In this document: positions 50,739-58,801 of the stretch, one piece after another
Layout: every line of letters begins with the position of its first letter
Position numbering within the stretch: the first letter of the stretch is position 1
Assembly: GCA_014138645.1 (NCBI GenBank)
Contig: JACJIB010000009.1
Span: 181,562-245,561 of the forward strand
Length of the DNA stretch: 64,000 nucleotides
From: Methylorubrum thiocyanatum
GTDB taxonomy: Bacteria > Pseudomonadota > Alphaproteobacteria > Rhizobiales > Beijerinckiaceae
Direction of reading: 5' to 3'
Position numbers and translations under genes: made by a program
Notes under the pieces: generated by a model
Database searches by the model: none
Seen by the model: the letters and a program-made list of their open reading frames with translations, nothing else
Told to the model about the DNA's origin: nothing

Positions 50739-52825
50739 TCCGCCTCGTTCGCCCGGGCGTACTGGTCGAGGGCGCGGACGAAGACCGGGTTGAAGCGGCC
50801 GTCGAGGGCGCCGGAATAGTAATCCGCCTCCTTGACCGCGCGCTGGACGGTGCGGATCGTCTCCGGCTTCAGCTTCTGCGCGGCCGTGTCGGTGGCCGAG
50901 ACGGAAGCCGCGCCGAGTTCGCCCCGCTTGAGCGCCCGCAGCACCATGTCGGCGGAGCGCATTCCGGGGAAGTAGCGGCCGAAGCCGTTGTCGATCAGCG
51001 TCGCCATCGTCGCCATCGCCACCGGATCGCCCTTGTCCGCCGCCCGGCGGAACAGGTCGAAGCCCTGGCGCAGGTCCTTCGGAAAGCCGTGGGCGCCGGT
51101 GGCGTAATGCGGCACCAGCTTCGAGATCGAGGGCACGTCGCCGCCCTCGACCGCGCGCTTGTAGAGCGCCACCGCCCCCGCCTCGTCCCGCGGGATGCCG
51201 TTGCCGTATTCGAGCATCCGGGCGGCGTTGGCGAGCGCGACGACGTTGCCGGCCTCGCCGGCCTGCCGGTAGAGCCGGAACGCCTCGGCCTGCCCGCGCT
51301 TCACCCCCTGGCCGTTCTCGTAGAGCGTGGCGAGGTTGTTCATCGCCGCGACGCTGCCGGCCTTGGCCGCCCGGTCGTAGGCCGAGAACGCCTCCTTGGA
51401 GCGATCGGCCCGGTCGTAGGCGCGGCCGAGCTGGTAGGCGAGGCGGCGCAGCTGCGGGTAGGCCGCCGATGCCGCGCGGCAGGCCTCGATGGCCGCGGAC
51501 GCCTCGATCCGCCCGAGCTTCACCCCCGGCACGCCCTTCGGCCGATCGGGATCGTCGGTGCCGGCGGCGAGTTCGTCGCAGCGCTTCACCCGTGGGTCGG
51601 TGCTCGGATTGGTGCCGCCGAGATAGCCCTCCGCGAGACCGCGATAGGCGCAGACGTCGCCGCAGGAATCGAGATAGGCTTGATACTGCCGCGCTGCGCC
51701 GAACTTCGCCCAGTTCTCCTGGTCGATCGCTGCCGCGTCGCGCGTGCGGCCGGCGAGCAGGCGGTCCATCGCCTGGGAGCGGTAGGCGCAGGTCTCGCCG
51801 CAGGTGCCGACATAGGCCTCGAACGCCTCGCGGGTGCCTAGCGTCTCGGCGCGGCGCCACGCCGCCTCATCGCGGATCGCGGCGACGCCGCCGGCCACCG
51901 CCGCGACGGGGAGCGAGGCCTTCAGCACGATCGGTGCGTCGTCGATCTCCGGCACCTGCTCGCGGCCCGAGGCGCGCCGCGCCGCCTCCTCGACCTCGCG
52001 GCGCAGGTAGCTCTTCAGCTCCGGCCAGCGGATCAGCCCGTCGCCGGTCCCCTCCGCGCCCTGGGCACCGGCGAGCCCCGAGACGCCCATCAGGAAGCGG
52101 CTGGTCAGAAGCCCGAGCCGGTTCGGCTCGTCCCAGTTCGCGGGTGAAGCGCCGGAGGTGGCGACGAGGCGCACGATCCCGCTCTCCGCCTTCGGCCGGG
52201 CCGGCGCGAAGCCGGGGGCGGAGACGGCGAGAAGGCTCTCGCCCTTGCGGCCGGTCTCGCCGGTGAAGCAGGCATCGACCATCACCACGAGCTGGCGTTC
52301 CGGCCCGATCTTGCGCTTCACGAGGTCGAGGTTGCGGTAGAGGGTCTCCAGGGCATAGCCGCTCTCGCCCTGGTTCGGGTTGCCGTCCTCCGGCAGCAGG
52401 AAGGGCTGCTTGCTCGCCAGATCCGGCACGCCGTGGCCGGAATAGTAGACGAAGACGTTGGAGCGGCCCTCGCGCACGCTGCGCCAGAGCCGGCCCGATT
52501 GCGGGTTGCGCTCGGTGCCGAAGACTTGGTTGAACTCGTTGAGGGTCGCGTCCTTCAGGAGGAAGACGTTGCTCTCGCGGTAGCCCAGGCGCTCGACGAG
52601 GTAGGCGCGGATCGCCTCGGCGTCGTTATGGGCGAAATCGACCGGCACCGTCTGCTTGTAGCTGCGGTTGCCGATCACCACCGCGACCGAGTCGGCGTTG
52701 TCGGCGAACGGGGCTGCCTCCGGTGCGGCCCGTGCCGGCGCGGCGAGGACGAGGCAGGCTGCCAGGAGGAACGCGGCCTCGCGAACAGCGCGGCGCGCGG
52801 CGGAAACCAGGCCCTGACTCGGCAT
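50735..52825 (-). CDS. Secreted caspase-like peptidase (C14) with Sel1 repeats
   Basis: A 696-residue protein. After a signal peptide (REAAFLLAACLVLAAPARAA) comes a caspase/p20-like domain: VAVVIGNRSYKQTVPVDFAH, catalytic His131 in VFVYYSGHGVPDL, catalytic Cys186 in LVVMVDACFTGETG. Then two Cys-x3-Cys modules (TCGETCAYR, SCGDVCAYR) and, from about 450, Sel1-type repeats (AGSVAAMNNLATLYENGQGV, GNVVALANAARMLEYGNGIP, KGDPVAMATMATLIDNGFGR). The last 45 residues (IRTVQRAVKEADYYSGALDG then RFNPVFVRALDQY) resemble a peptidoglycan-binding module. It likely works in the periplasm and is probably active, cutting after a basic residue if like metacaspases (inference). Confidence 0.85.
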   Translation of the reverse strand: MPSQGLVSAARRAVREAAFLLAACLVLAAPARAAPEAAPFADNADSVAVVIGNRSYKQTVPVDFAHNDAEAIRAYLVERLGYRESNVFLLKDATLNEFNQVFGTERNPQSGRLWRSVREGRSNVFVYYSGHGVPDLASKQPFLLPEDGNPNQGESGYALETLYRNLDLVKRKIGPERQLVVMVDACFTGETGRKGESLLAVSAPGFAPARPKAESGIVRLVATSGASPANWDEPNRLGLLTSRFLMGVSGLAGAQGAEGTGDGLIRWPELKSYLRREVEEAARRASGREQVPEIDDAPIVLKASLPVAAVAGGVAAIRDEAAWRRAETLGTREAFEAYVGTCGETCAYRSQAMDRLLAGRTRDAAAIDQENWAKFGAARQYQAYLDSCGDVCAYRGLAEGYLGGTNPSTDPRVKRCDELAAGTDDPDRPKGVPGVKLGRIEASAAIEACRAASAAYPQLRRLAYQLGRAYDRADRSKEAFSAYDRAAKAGSVAAMNNLATLYENGQGVKRGQAEAFRLYRQAGEAGNVVALANAARMLEYGNGIPRDEAGAVALYKRAVEGGDVPSISKLVPHYATGAHGFPKDLRQGFDLFRRAADKGDPVAMATMATLIDNGFGRYFPGMRSADMVLRALKRGELGAASVSATDTAAQKLKPETIRTVQRAVKEADYYSGALDGRFNPVFVRALDQYARANEAE

Positions 52826-52986
52826 GTGGATCGTCCTCTTCTCGGCTCGCGGGCCGAGTCTCAGTTCCTTGGGAAGCGGGCGCCCGCCTCGGGCGCCACC
52901 CAGGGTTAGCCGCTCGATGACTGGGAAACAATGCCGCGCGACGGCGGCGCCGTACGGGCGGGGCGGCCGGCTTCGACCATCGGCGC

Positions 52987-53058
52987 TCAGCCTCCGGTGA
53001 ACAGCACGAGGATGAGGCCGAAGGCGGCGAGGTGGAGCGGACAGAGGGCGGTCAGCAT
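52987..53058 (-). CDS. Possible 23-residue single-span micropeptide
   Basis: MLTALCPLHLAAFGLILVLF then TGG, preceded by a strong GGGAGGGCG ribosome binding site. It lies 13 bases after the stop of the secreted 86-residue gene, on the same strand. One hydrophobic helix. It may be a genuine small membrane peptide or just a short frame in a 3' region. Confidence 0.4.
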   Translation of the reverse strand: MLTALCPLHLAAFGLILVLFTGG

Positions 53059-53071
53059 CGCGTCGCCCTCC

Positions 53072-53332
53072 CTACGGCAGGTAGAGGCCGCGGCCGCAGC
53101 GGCGCACCCGGCGGGCCTCGACGTAGCCGGTGTAGCGGTTGAACACCTCGACGGTGCGGTAGAGGCAGTACCGGCCGGAATTGCGCCCGTTGTAATAGAC
53201 GCCGCCATTGTCGAGATCGACGCCGAGGAATTCCTGGTTGCCCGTCCGCGGCGCGTCCTCTTGGGCGAAGGCGGAGGGCGCGGCGCCGAGGAGGCCGGCG
53301 CCGACGAGGGCGAGGATCATCATCTTGTTCAT
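53072..53332 (-). CDS. Small secreted Cys/Tyr-rich protein
   Basis: An 86-residue protein. Signal peptide MNKMMILALVGAGLLGAAPS with cleavage near AFAQE. The mature 63 residues contain GVYYNGRNSGRYCLYRTVEV and RRVRRCGRGLYLP, basic and aromatic. It may bind nucleic acid, polysaccharide or the wall. No family recognised. ATG 53332 is the start. The longer open frame (to 53446) is not supported. It lies upstream of the caspase gene but separated by about 250 bases. Confidence 0.7.
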   Translation of the reverse strand: MNKMMILALVGAGLLGAAPSAFAQEDAPRTGNQEFLGVDLDNGGVYYNGRNSGRYCLYRTVEVFNRYTGYVEARRVRRCGRGLYLP

Positions 53333-53442
53333 GTCGCATCTCCCGGATGGGGCGGTGTGCATCCGCCTTCGCCAGGGGCATGGGAGCGACAGACCGGTTT
53401 TCGCGCGGGCGACCCAAAAAAAGTGGGGTGCCGCGGATCGGC

Positions 53443-54417
53443 TCAAGCCACGGAGGATTCGGATCCCTCGATCAGGCGCAGGCTGCGGCGCAGGCTCTGC
53501 GGCGGGTGGCCGAAGGCCCGCAGGAAGGCGCGGCGCATCCGGTCGCGGTCGGCGAAACCCGTGTCGCGGGCGACCACGTCCAGGGAATGGCGCCCCTCTT
53601 CGAGCATCGCCTTCGCTGCTTCCAGGCGCAGCCGCTCGACCGCCTTGGCCGGGGATTGCCCGGTCTCCTCGCGGAACAGGCGGCTGAACTGGCGCGGGCT
53701 GACGCGGGCGGCCTCCGCCAGTTCCTCCACGGTCAGCGGGTTGCGCAGGTGCTCCTTGGCGTAGACGAGGGCGCGGCGGACCCGGTCCGAGCGCGGCTCC
53801 AGTTCGAGCAGGGCCGAGAACTGCGACTGGCCGCCGGGGCGGCGATGATAGACCACGAGCTTGCGGGCGATGGCGCGCGACAGTTCGGCGCCGTGGTCGT
53901 CCTCGATCAGCGCCAGCGTCAGGTCGATCGCCGCGCTCATCCCGGCCGAGGTCCAGATCGGACCGTCGGAAACGTAGATGCGGTCGTCATCGACGCGGAT
54001 CCCGGGGAAGCGCTCCTGCAGGTCGCGGGCATGGGCCCAGTGCGTCGTCGCCACCCGCCCGTCGAGGAGCCCGGCCTCCGCCAGGGCGAAGGCGCCGGTG
54101 CAGAGGCCGGCCACGCGCCGCGAGACCCGGCCCGCCCCGGCGATGTAGTCGCGCAGGCGCGGCGTGAGCGGGCGCGGCAGCAACTCGCCGACCACCATCA
54201 GCGTGTCGGGGGCCTCCGCCAGGGGCACGGTCTCGATGCCGATGCCGAGAGAGGAGCGGACGGTGCCGCCCCGCTCCGACATCACGATCAGCCGGTAGGC
54301 CTCGCGTTCGAGGTGGACGTTGGCGAATTCGAAGGCCGACAGGGCGGCGAGGCCCATGACCTGAAAGCCATCCTCGAGAATGAACCCGACCTGCCGCATC
54401 GGTCCTGCCTCGCTCAT
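53443..54417 (-). CDS. GlxA-type AraC family regulator
   Basis: A 324-residue regulator. Residues 1-190 have a DJ-1/PfpI-like (class I glutamine amidotransferase-like) fold (VGFILEDGFQVMGLAALSAF, GLCTGAFALAEAGLLDGRVA, with Cys at the nucleophile elbow). The C-terminal AraC helix-turn-helix follows (NPLTVEELAEAARVSPRQFS, RLFREETGQSPAKAVERLRL, LDVVARDTGFADRDRMRRAF). Members respond to amine or arginine metabolites, but the ligand here is unknown. It is divergent from the short-chain dehydrogenase with 117 bases between, so it most likely controls it. Confidence 0.92.
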   Translation of the reverse strand: MSEAGPMRQVGFILEDGFQVMGLAALSAFEFANVHLEREAYRLIVMSERGGTVRSSLGIGIETVPLAEAPDTLMVVGELLPRPLTPRLRDYIAGAGRVSRRVAGLCTGAFALAEAGLLDGRVATTHWAHARDLQERFPGIRVDDDRIYVSDGPIWTSAGMSAAIDLTLALIEDDHGAELSRAIARKLVVYHRRPGGQSQFSALLELEPRSDRVRRALVYAKEHLRNPLTVEELAEAARVSPRQFSRLFREETGQSPAKAVERLRLEAAKAMLEEGRHSLDVVARDTGFADRDRMRRAFLRAFGHPPQSLRRSLRLIEGSESSVA

Positions 54418-54452
54418 GTCCTGATTTAACGCTTATACGTCATTTAGGACAT
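54416..54452. promoter_or_regulatory. Inverted repeat between the AraC-type regulator and the dehydrogenase
   Basis: ATGTCCT (54416-54422) and AGGACAT (54446-54452) flank an AT-rich stretch (TGATTTAACGCTTATACGTC-like). The left arm overlaps the start of the regulator gene. Such a site could be the operator of the regulator. Only the inverted repeat itself is seen. Confidence 0.35.
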
Positions 54453-54534
54453 CGCGGTCCAGAGCTAGGGTCCCGACATCGTCACCGGCCGGGCAAGCCC
54501 CCCCGCCGGTCGGACCTCGGAAGGACCATCGATC

Positions 54535-55326
54535 ATGACCCAAGGAACCGTTCTCATCACCGGCGCCTCCTCCGGCATCGGCGCCGTCTACGCCGACCGC
54601 TTCGCCGCCCGCGGTCACGATCTGATCCTCGTCGCCCGCAACCGGGCGCGGCTCGATGCCGTGGCCGAGGCACTGACCCGTCGCCACGGCGTCGCGGTGC
54701 GGACCGTCGAGGCCGACCTGACGGACCGCGCGGGGCTCGCCGCGGTCGAGGAGATGCTGAAGAGCGATGCGAGCCTCACGCATCTCGTCAACAATGCCGG
54801 CTTCGGCAGCGCCGCGCCGCTCGCTGCGGCGTCCGTGGACGAGATGGAGCGGATGATCGCCATCAACGTCACCGCGCCGATGCGCCTGACCTACGCGGCG
54901 GTGCCGGCCTTCACCGCACGGGGCCGGGGCACGATCATCAACATCGCCTCGATCGTCGCCATCGGGCCGGAGGTGCTGAACGGCGTCTATGGCGGCTCGA
55001 AGTCGTTCGTGCTCGGCTTCAGCCACAGCCTGCGCAAGGAACTCGCCGGCACCGGGGTGACGGTGCAGGTGGTGCTGCCGGGCGCGACCGGAACCGAGTT
55101 CTGGGACGTGGCAGGGCTCCCCGCCAGCAACCTGCCCAAGGATTGGGTGATGTCGGCCGAGGATCTGGTCGACGCGGCGCTCGCCGGCCTCGACCGGGGC
55201 GAGTTCGCCACCATTCCCTCGCTGCAAGAGGCCGCCGAATGGGACGCCTGGGAGGCGGCGCGCCAAATCATGCTCCCGCACCTGTCGAGCGCCGTCCCCG
55301 CCCCGCGCTACCGCACGGCGCAGTGA
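54535..55326 (+). CDS. Short-chain dehydrogenase/reductase
   Basis: A 263-residue classical SDR, NAD(P)(H)-dependent. Cofactor motif TGASSGIG at the N-terminus (VLITGASSGIGAVYADRFAA), NNAG (LVNNAGFGSAAPL), active-site Ser-Tyr-Lys: IINIASIVAIG, and YGGSKSFVLGFSHSLRKELA giving Tyr and Lys. The length and the GATGTEFWD-type substrate loop match the DltE-like group. Substrate unknown. ATG 54535 follows GGAAGG. It is divergent from the GlxA-type regulator. Confidence 0.92.
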   Translation: MTQGTVLITGASSGIGAVYADRFAARGHDLILVARNRARLDAVAEALTRRHGVAVRTVEADLTDRAGLAAVEEMLKSDASLTHLVNNAGFGSAAPLAAASVDEMERMIAINVTAPMRLTYAAVPAFTARGRGTIINIASIVAIGPEVLNGVYGGSKSFVLGFSHSLRKELAGTGVTVQVVLPGATGTEFWDVAGLPASNLPKDWVMSAEDLVDAALAGLDRGEFATIPSLQEAAEWDAWEAARQIMLPHLSSAVPAPRYRTAQ

Positions 55327-55336
55327 CCGGTTTCGA

Positions 55337-55430
55337 AAGGACAAGTCCTTGTCATAGGTCCAGGGCGGAGCCCTGGTCGGAGGAGTGCCGGGGCTCTGCC
55401 CCGGCGCCCCGCCAAAGGGCTTGCCCTTTG
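55337..55430. repeat. Four-hairpin palindromic repeat between convergent genes
   Basis: Four consecutive small hairpins: AAGGAC-AA-GTCCTT (55337-55350), CCAGGGC-GGA-GCCCTGG (55360-55376), CCGGGGC-TCT-GCCCCGG (55388-55404), CAAAGGGC-TT-GCCCTTTG (55413-55430). Hairpins two and three have seven-base arms with three-base loops. The element ends 15 bases before the LysR gene stop. Mosaic repeats of this type are widespread in Alphaproteobacteria. It may also terminate transcription from both sides. Confidence 0.85.
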
Positions 55431-55444
55431 GGAACCCAAGATCA

Positions 55445-56323
55445 CTACGCCGCGACGTCCAGTCCGTCGCGGCCGGCGAGGCTCTCGCCCAGGAAGGCAA
55501 TGAGCGGGTGGACGAGATCGGCGGCGCGCTCCTCGCCGAGCACCATGACCTCGGTCATCGGCAGGGCCGGCCAGATCTCGGGGGCACGCAGGATCTGCAT
55601 GCCCTCCTGCAGGAAGGAGCGACCGAGCAGCGTCACGCCGAGGCCGCCGGCCACCGCCGCTTGCACGCCCGAGAGGCTGCTGGCGGTGCAGGCCGCGTTC
55701 CATTCCCGGCGCACGGAGTCGAGCGCCGCGATCATCATCTCGCGGTAGCTGCAGGGCGGGGCGAGCATCACCAGCCGGGCGGGCTTGGTGAAATCGAGTT
55801 CGTAATCGGCGGAGGCGAGCCACACGAGCGGCTCGCGCCAGATCACCCGGCCGCGGGGATGGCTGCCGCTGCGCTTGGCGATCACGGCATCGAGACGGTC
55901 GGCGTCGTAGGCTTCGAGCAGGGTGCAGCTCAGCCCGGTCATCAGGTCGATGTGCACCCCCGGATAGAGCCGGCTGAAGCGCGCGAGCAGCTTCGGCAAC
56001 TGGCCGGGGATGAAGTCCTCCGACACGCCGAGCCGCAGGGTGCCGCTGGCGGGCGGCTCGCGCCATTCCCGCATCAGCTTGTCGTTGAACTCCAGCATCT
56101 GGCGGGCGGCGACGAGCAGGCGCTCGCCGTCCGGGGTCAGGCCGAGGGTGCGGCTGGTGCGGTCGAAGACGCGCCGCCCTAGGATCTCCTCCAGCCGCAG
56201 CACCTTCTGGCTCACCGCCGATTGCGAGCGGTGCACGACATCCGCGGCCGCCGTGAAGCTGCCGGTCTCGGCCACCGCCACGAAGGCGCGGAGCAGATCG
56301 AGTTCGAGATCGGGATGGCGCAT
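55445..56323 (-). CDS. LysR-family regulator
   Basis: A 292-residue LysR regulator. The helix-turn-helix is LDLLRAFVAVAETGSFTAAA then DVVHRSQSAVSQKVLRLEEI, and the effector domain begins SGTLRLGVSEDFIPGQLPKL. Effector not known. ATG 56323 (MRHPDLELDLLRAF) is the canonical start. The frame stays open to 56476, but that region reads Arg/Ser-rich. It is divergent from the EamA transporter gene (230 bases between), its likely target together with the oxidoreductase. Confidence 0.93.
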   Translation of the reverse strand: MRHPDLELDLLRAFVAVAETGSFTAAADVVHRSQSAVSQKVLRLEEILGRRVFDRTSRTLGLTPDGERLLVAARQMLEFNDKLMREWREPPASGTLRLGVSEDFIPGQLPKLLARFSRLYPGVHIDLMTGLSCTLLEAYDADRLDAVIAKRSGSHPRGRVIWREPLVWLASADYELDFTKPARLVMLAPPCSYREMMIAALDSVRREWNAACTASSLSGVQAAVAGGLGVTLLGRSFLQEGMQILRAPEIWPALPMTEVMVLGEERAADLVHPLIAFLGESLAGRDGLDVAA

Positions 56324-56553
56324 GACTTCTTCGCGTCGTCGATAAGGGCGGCGACACGACACGCCGCACCGTCTGCTTCTCCGGCATCTTCGCGACCCGG
56401 ATCCCTGCCGGCAAGCAGAAAATCTGATCGCACCGATCAGAACTATGCGTTTCCCAACTTCATCGGCGCGGCGCATCCTGCCTCTCGCCGGTCACGACGA
56501 CCGGCCGGACGGGCCTTCGAGCCCGTCTTCGTCCCGCATCGAAGAGGCCCGCC

Positions 56554-57579
56554 ATGTCCGCCTCGGCCGCCGTCCCGACCCCCTCCGCCTGCCATGCCCT
56601 GGCGGCTTCGCCCGCCCTTCGGCGCGGCGATGCCGTAGGCTCGGCGCCGGCGCTTCTGCTCGGCGGTGCGATCCTGCTCTGGGGCGCGAACTGGCCGGTG
56701 ATGAAGCTCGGGCTCGGCCATGTCTCGCCGCTCTGGTTCTCGGCGCTCCGCTTCGCCACCGGTGCCGCCTGCCTGTTCGCGTGGCAGGCCGCCCGCGGCA
56801 GGGTGCGGCGGCCGCGTGCCGCGGACCTGCCCGTCATCGCTTCCATCGGCCTGCTGCAGATGATGCTGTTCACCGCGCTCGGCGCGGTGGCGATGACGCA
56901 TCTGCCGGCCGGGCGCTCGGCGATCCTGAGCTACACCACGCCGATCTGGGTCGTGCCGGTGGCGGTCCTGGTCTTCGGGGAGCGGATCGCGCGCCGACAA
57001 TGGGCCGGGATCGGGCTGGCGGCTCTCGGCGTCGCGATCCTGTTCAACCCGCACGCCATCGACTGGCGCGACGGGACCGTGCTCGGCGCCCACGCGATGC
57101 TGCTGGCGGCGTCGGCCGCCTGGGCCGCCTGCATCCTGCATCTGCGCTACGGGCGCTCCGAGGCGTCCGCGGCGCAACTCGCCCCCTGGCAGATGCTGCT
57201 GGCCGCCGCCGTGCTGCTGCCGCTCGCCCTCGCGGTCGAGGGGCCGTTCACCGGCGACGGGACGGCGACGTTCTGGGCCTGCCTGATCTTCGTCGGGCCC
57301 ATCGCCACCGCCTTCGGCTTCTGCGCCGTCAACGCCGCGAGCCGGCTTGTGCCGGCGAGCCTGATGTCGACGCTGATGCTCGCGGTGCCGGTCACCGGTC
57401 TGGCGATCGCGACGGCAACCCTGCACGAGACGCCCGGACCCGACCTCATCATCGGTGCCCTGGCGATCGTCCTCGGCATCGCCGCGAGCGCGGTGCCCGC
57501 CCGCAACAGCCCGCAAGGCGGTCGCCGACGCTCGGGACAAGATGTTGCCGACACAAGACTTGGCAAACGCCGCGACTGA
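56554..57579 (+). CDS. EamA/RhaT-family drug/metabolite transporter
   Basis: A 341-residue inner-membrane protein with ten spans in two EamA halves (first from ALLLGGAILLWGANWPVMKL, second from GAHAMLLAASAAWAACILHL). Typical motifs are LRFATGAACLF, AILSYTTPIWVVPVAVLVFG, GERIARRQWAGIGLAALGVA, and, at the end, LIIGALAIVLGIAAS. DMT exporters of this sort release metabolites or amino acids; the substrate is unknown. The C-terminus has a Arg/Gly-rich tail. It precedes the oxidoreductase by 30 bases. Confidence 0.92.
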   Translation: MSASAAVPTPSACHALAASPALRRGDAVGSAPALLLGGAILLWGANWPVMKLGLGHVSPLWFSALRFATGAACLFAWQAARGRVRRPRAADLPVIASIGLLQMMLFTALGAVAMTHLPAGRSAILSYTTPIWVVPVAVLVFGERIARRQWAGIGLAALGVAILFNPHAIDWRDGTVLGAHAMLLAASAAWAACILHLRYGRSEASAAQLAPWQMLLAAAVLLPLALAVEGPFTGDGTATFWACLIFVGPIATAFGFCAVNAASRLVPASLMSTLMLAVPVTGLAIATATLHETPGPDLIIGALAIVLGIAASAVPARNSPQGGRRRSGQDVADTRLGKRRD

Positions 57580-57609
57580 CACGGTCTTCAACTGACAAGG
57601 AGCGATCCC

Positions 57610-58626
57610 ATGCGTGCCGTCGGATTCCACAAGCCCCTGCCGATTGAGGACGATCAGTCCCTCCTCGACTTGACGCTGCCCGATCCGCTGCCGGGTCCGC
57701 GCGACCTGCTGGTCCGGGTGCGGGCGGTCTCGGTCAACCCGGTCGATACCAAGGTCCGCATTCGGGCAAATCCCCCGGACGGACAGCCGCAGGTGCTCGG
57801 CTACGACGCCGCCGGCCTCGTCGAGGCGGTCGGCCCGGAGGTGACGCGGTTCAAGGTCGGCGACGCGGTGTTCTATGCCGGCGCGCTCGGCCGGCCCGGC
57901 ACCAATGCGGAGCTTCACCTCGTCGATGAGCGGATCGTCGGCGTAAAGCCCGCCACCCTGTCCTTCGCCGAGGCGGCGGCGATGCCGCTCACGGCGATCA
58001 CCGCCTGGGAAGCCCTGTTCGACCGGCTCGACATCCGCAAGTCCGTGCCGGGGGCAGCACCCGCGCTGCTGATCGTCGGCGGGGCCGGCGGCGTCGGCTC
58101 CATCGCCACCCAACTCGCCCGGCAACTGACCGACCTCACCGTGATCGCCACCGCCTCGCGGCCCGAGACAGTGGAGTGGAGCCGGACGCTCGGCGCCCAC
58201 CACGTCATCGACCACACCAAGCCGCTCGCGGCGGAGGTCGCCGCGCTCGGCCTCGGCGCGCCGGGCTTCGTCTTCTCGACCACCCACACCGACCGGCACC
58301 TGCCGGAGATCGGCAAGCTGATCGCGCCGCAGGGCCGGTTCGCGCTGATCGACGATCCGGCGGCCCTCGACGTGCTGCCGTTCAAGCAGAAGAGCGTCTC
58401 CACGCATTGGGAGTTCATGTTCACGCGCTCGATGTTCGCCACCGCCGACATGGGCGCGCAGGGCGATCTGCTCGACGCGGTGTCGCGTCTCGTCGAGGCC
58501 GGCACCCTGACGACGACGGTGACCGAGCGGTTCGGGGCGATCTCGGCGGCCAACCTGCGCCGTGCCCACGCGCTGATCGAGAGCGGGCGCGCCAAGGGCA
58601 AGATCGTGCTGGAGGGCTGGGCCTGA
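57610..58626 (+). CDS. Zinc-type alcohol dehydrogenase-like/quinone oxidoreductase
   Basis: A 338-residue medium-chain dehydrogenase/reductase, NADPH-dependent. GroES-like N-terminal domain (MRAVGFHKPLPIEDDQSLLD, VRAVSVNPVDTKVRIRANPP, LGYDAAGLVEAVGPEVTRFK) and Rossmann domain (LLIVGGAGGVGSIATQLARQ). The structural zinc cysteines are absent, so it belongs to the quinone-oxidoreductase-like group (YogA type). ATG 57610 follows AAGGAGCG. Same orientation and probably the same transcript as the EamA gene. Confidence 0.92.
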   Translation: MRAVGFHKPLPIEDDQSLLDLTLPDPLPGPRDLLVRVRAVSVNPVDTKVRIRANPPDGQPQVLGYDAAGLVEAVGPEVTRFKVGDAVFYAGALGRPGTNAELHLVDERIVGVKPATLSFAEAAAMPLTAITAWEALFDRLDIRKSVPGAAPALLIVGGAGGVGSIATQLARQLTDLTVIATASRPETVEWSRTLGAHHVIDHTKPLAAEVAALGLGAPGFVFSTTHTDRHLPEIGKLIAPQGRFALIDDPAALDVLPFKQKSVSTHWEFMFTRSMFATADMGAQGDLLDAVSRLVEAGTLTTTVTERFGAISAANLRRAHALIESGRAKGKIVLEGWA

Positions 58627-58801
58627 CGGCGGCGCGACCTCGGCTGACATCCGCCGGGGCCGCGCGTCATCGGTCGTCGGGCCGTCACATCGAAGAGCCA
58701 ATTCGGCAGATGTCCGAAATCGCCGCCTTTATGGCGTTGCGGTCGTCGGGGCATTCGAACAGCATGACCGTTGCGGGGCGAAGGCTCAGGGGAGTCGAGC
58801 G

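Noticed and set aside
56443-58701. 752-codon minus-strand frame opposite the transporter and oxidoreductase
   Set aside because: Antisense shadow of two clear families, no own motif.
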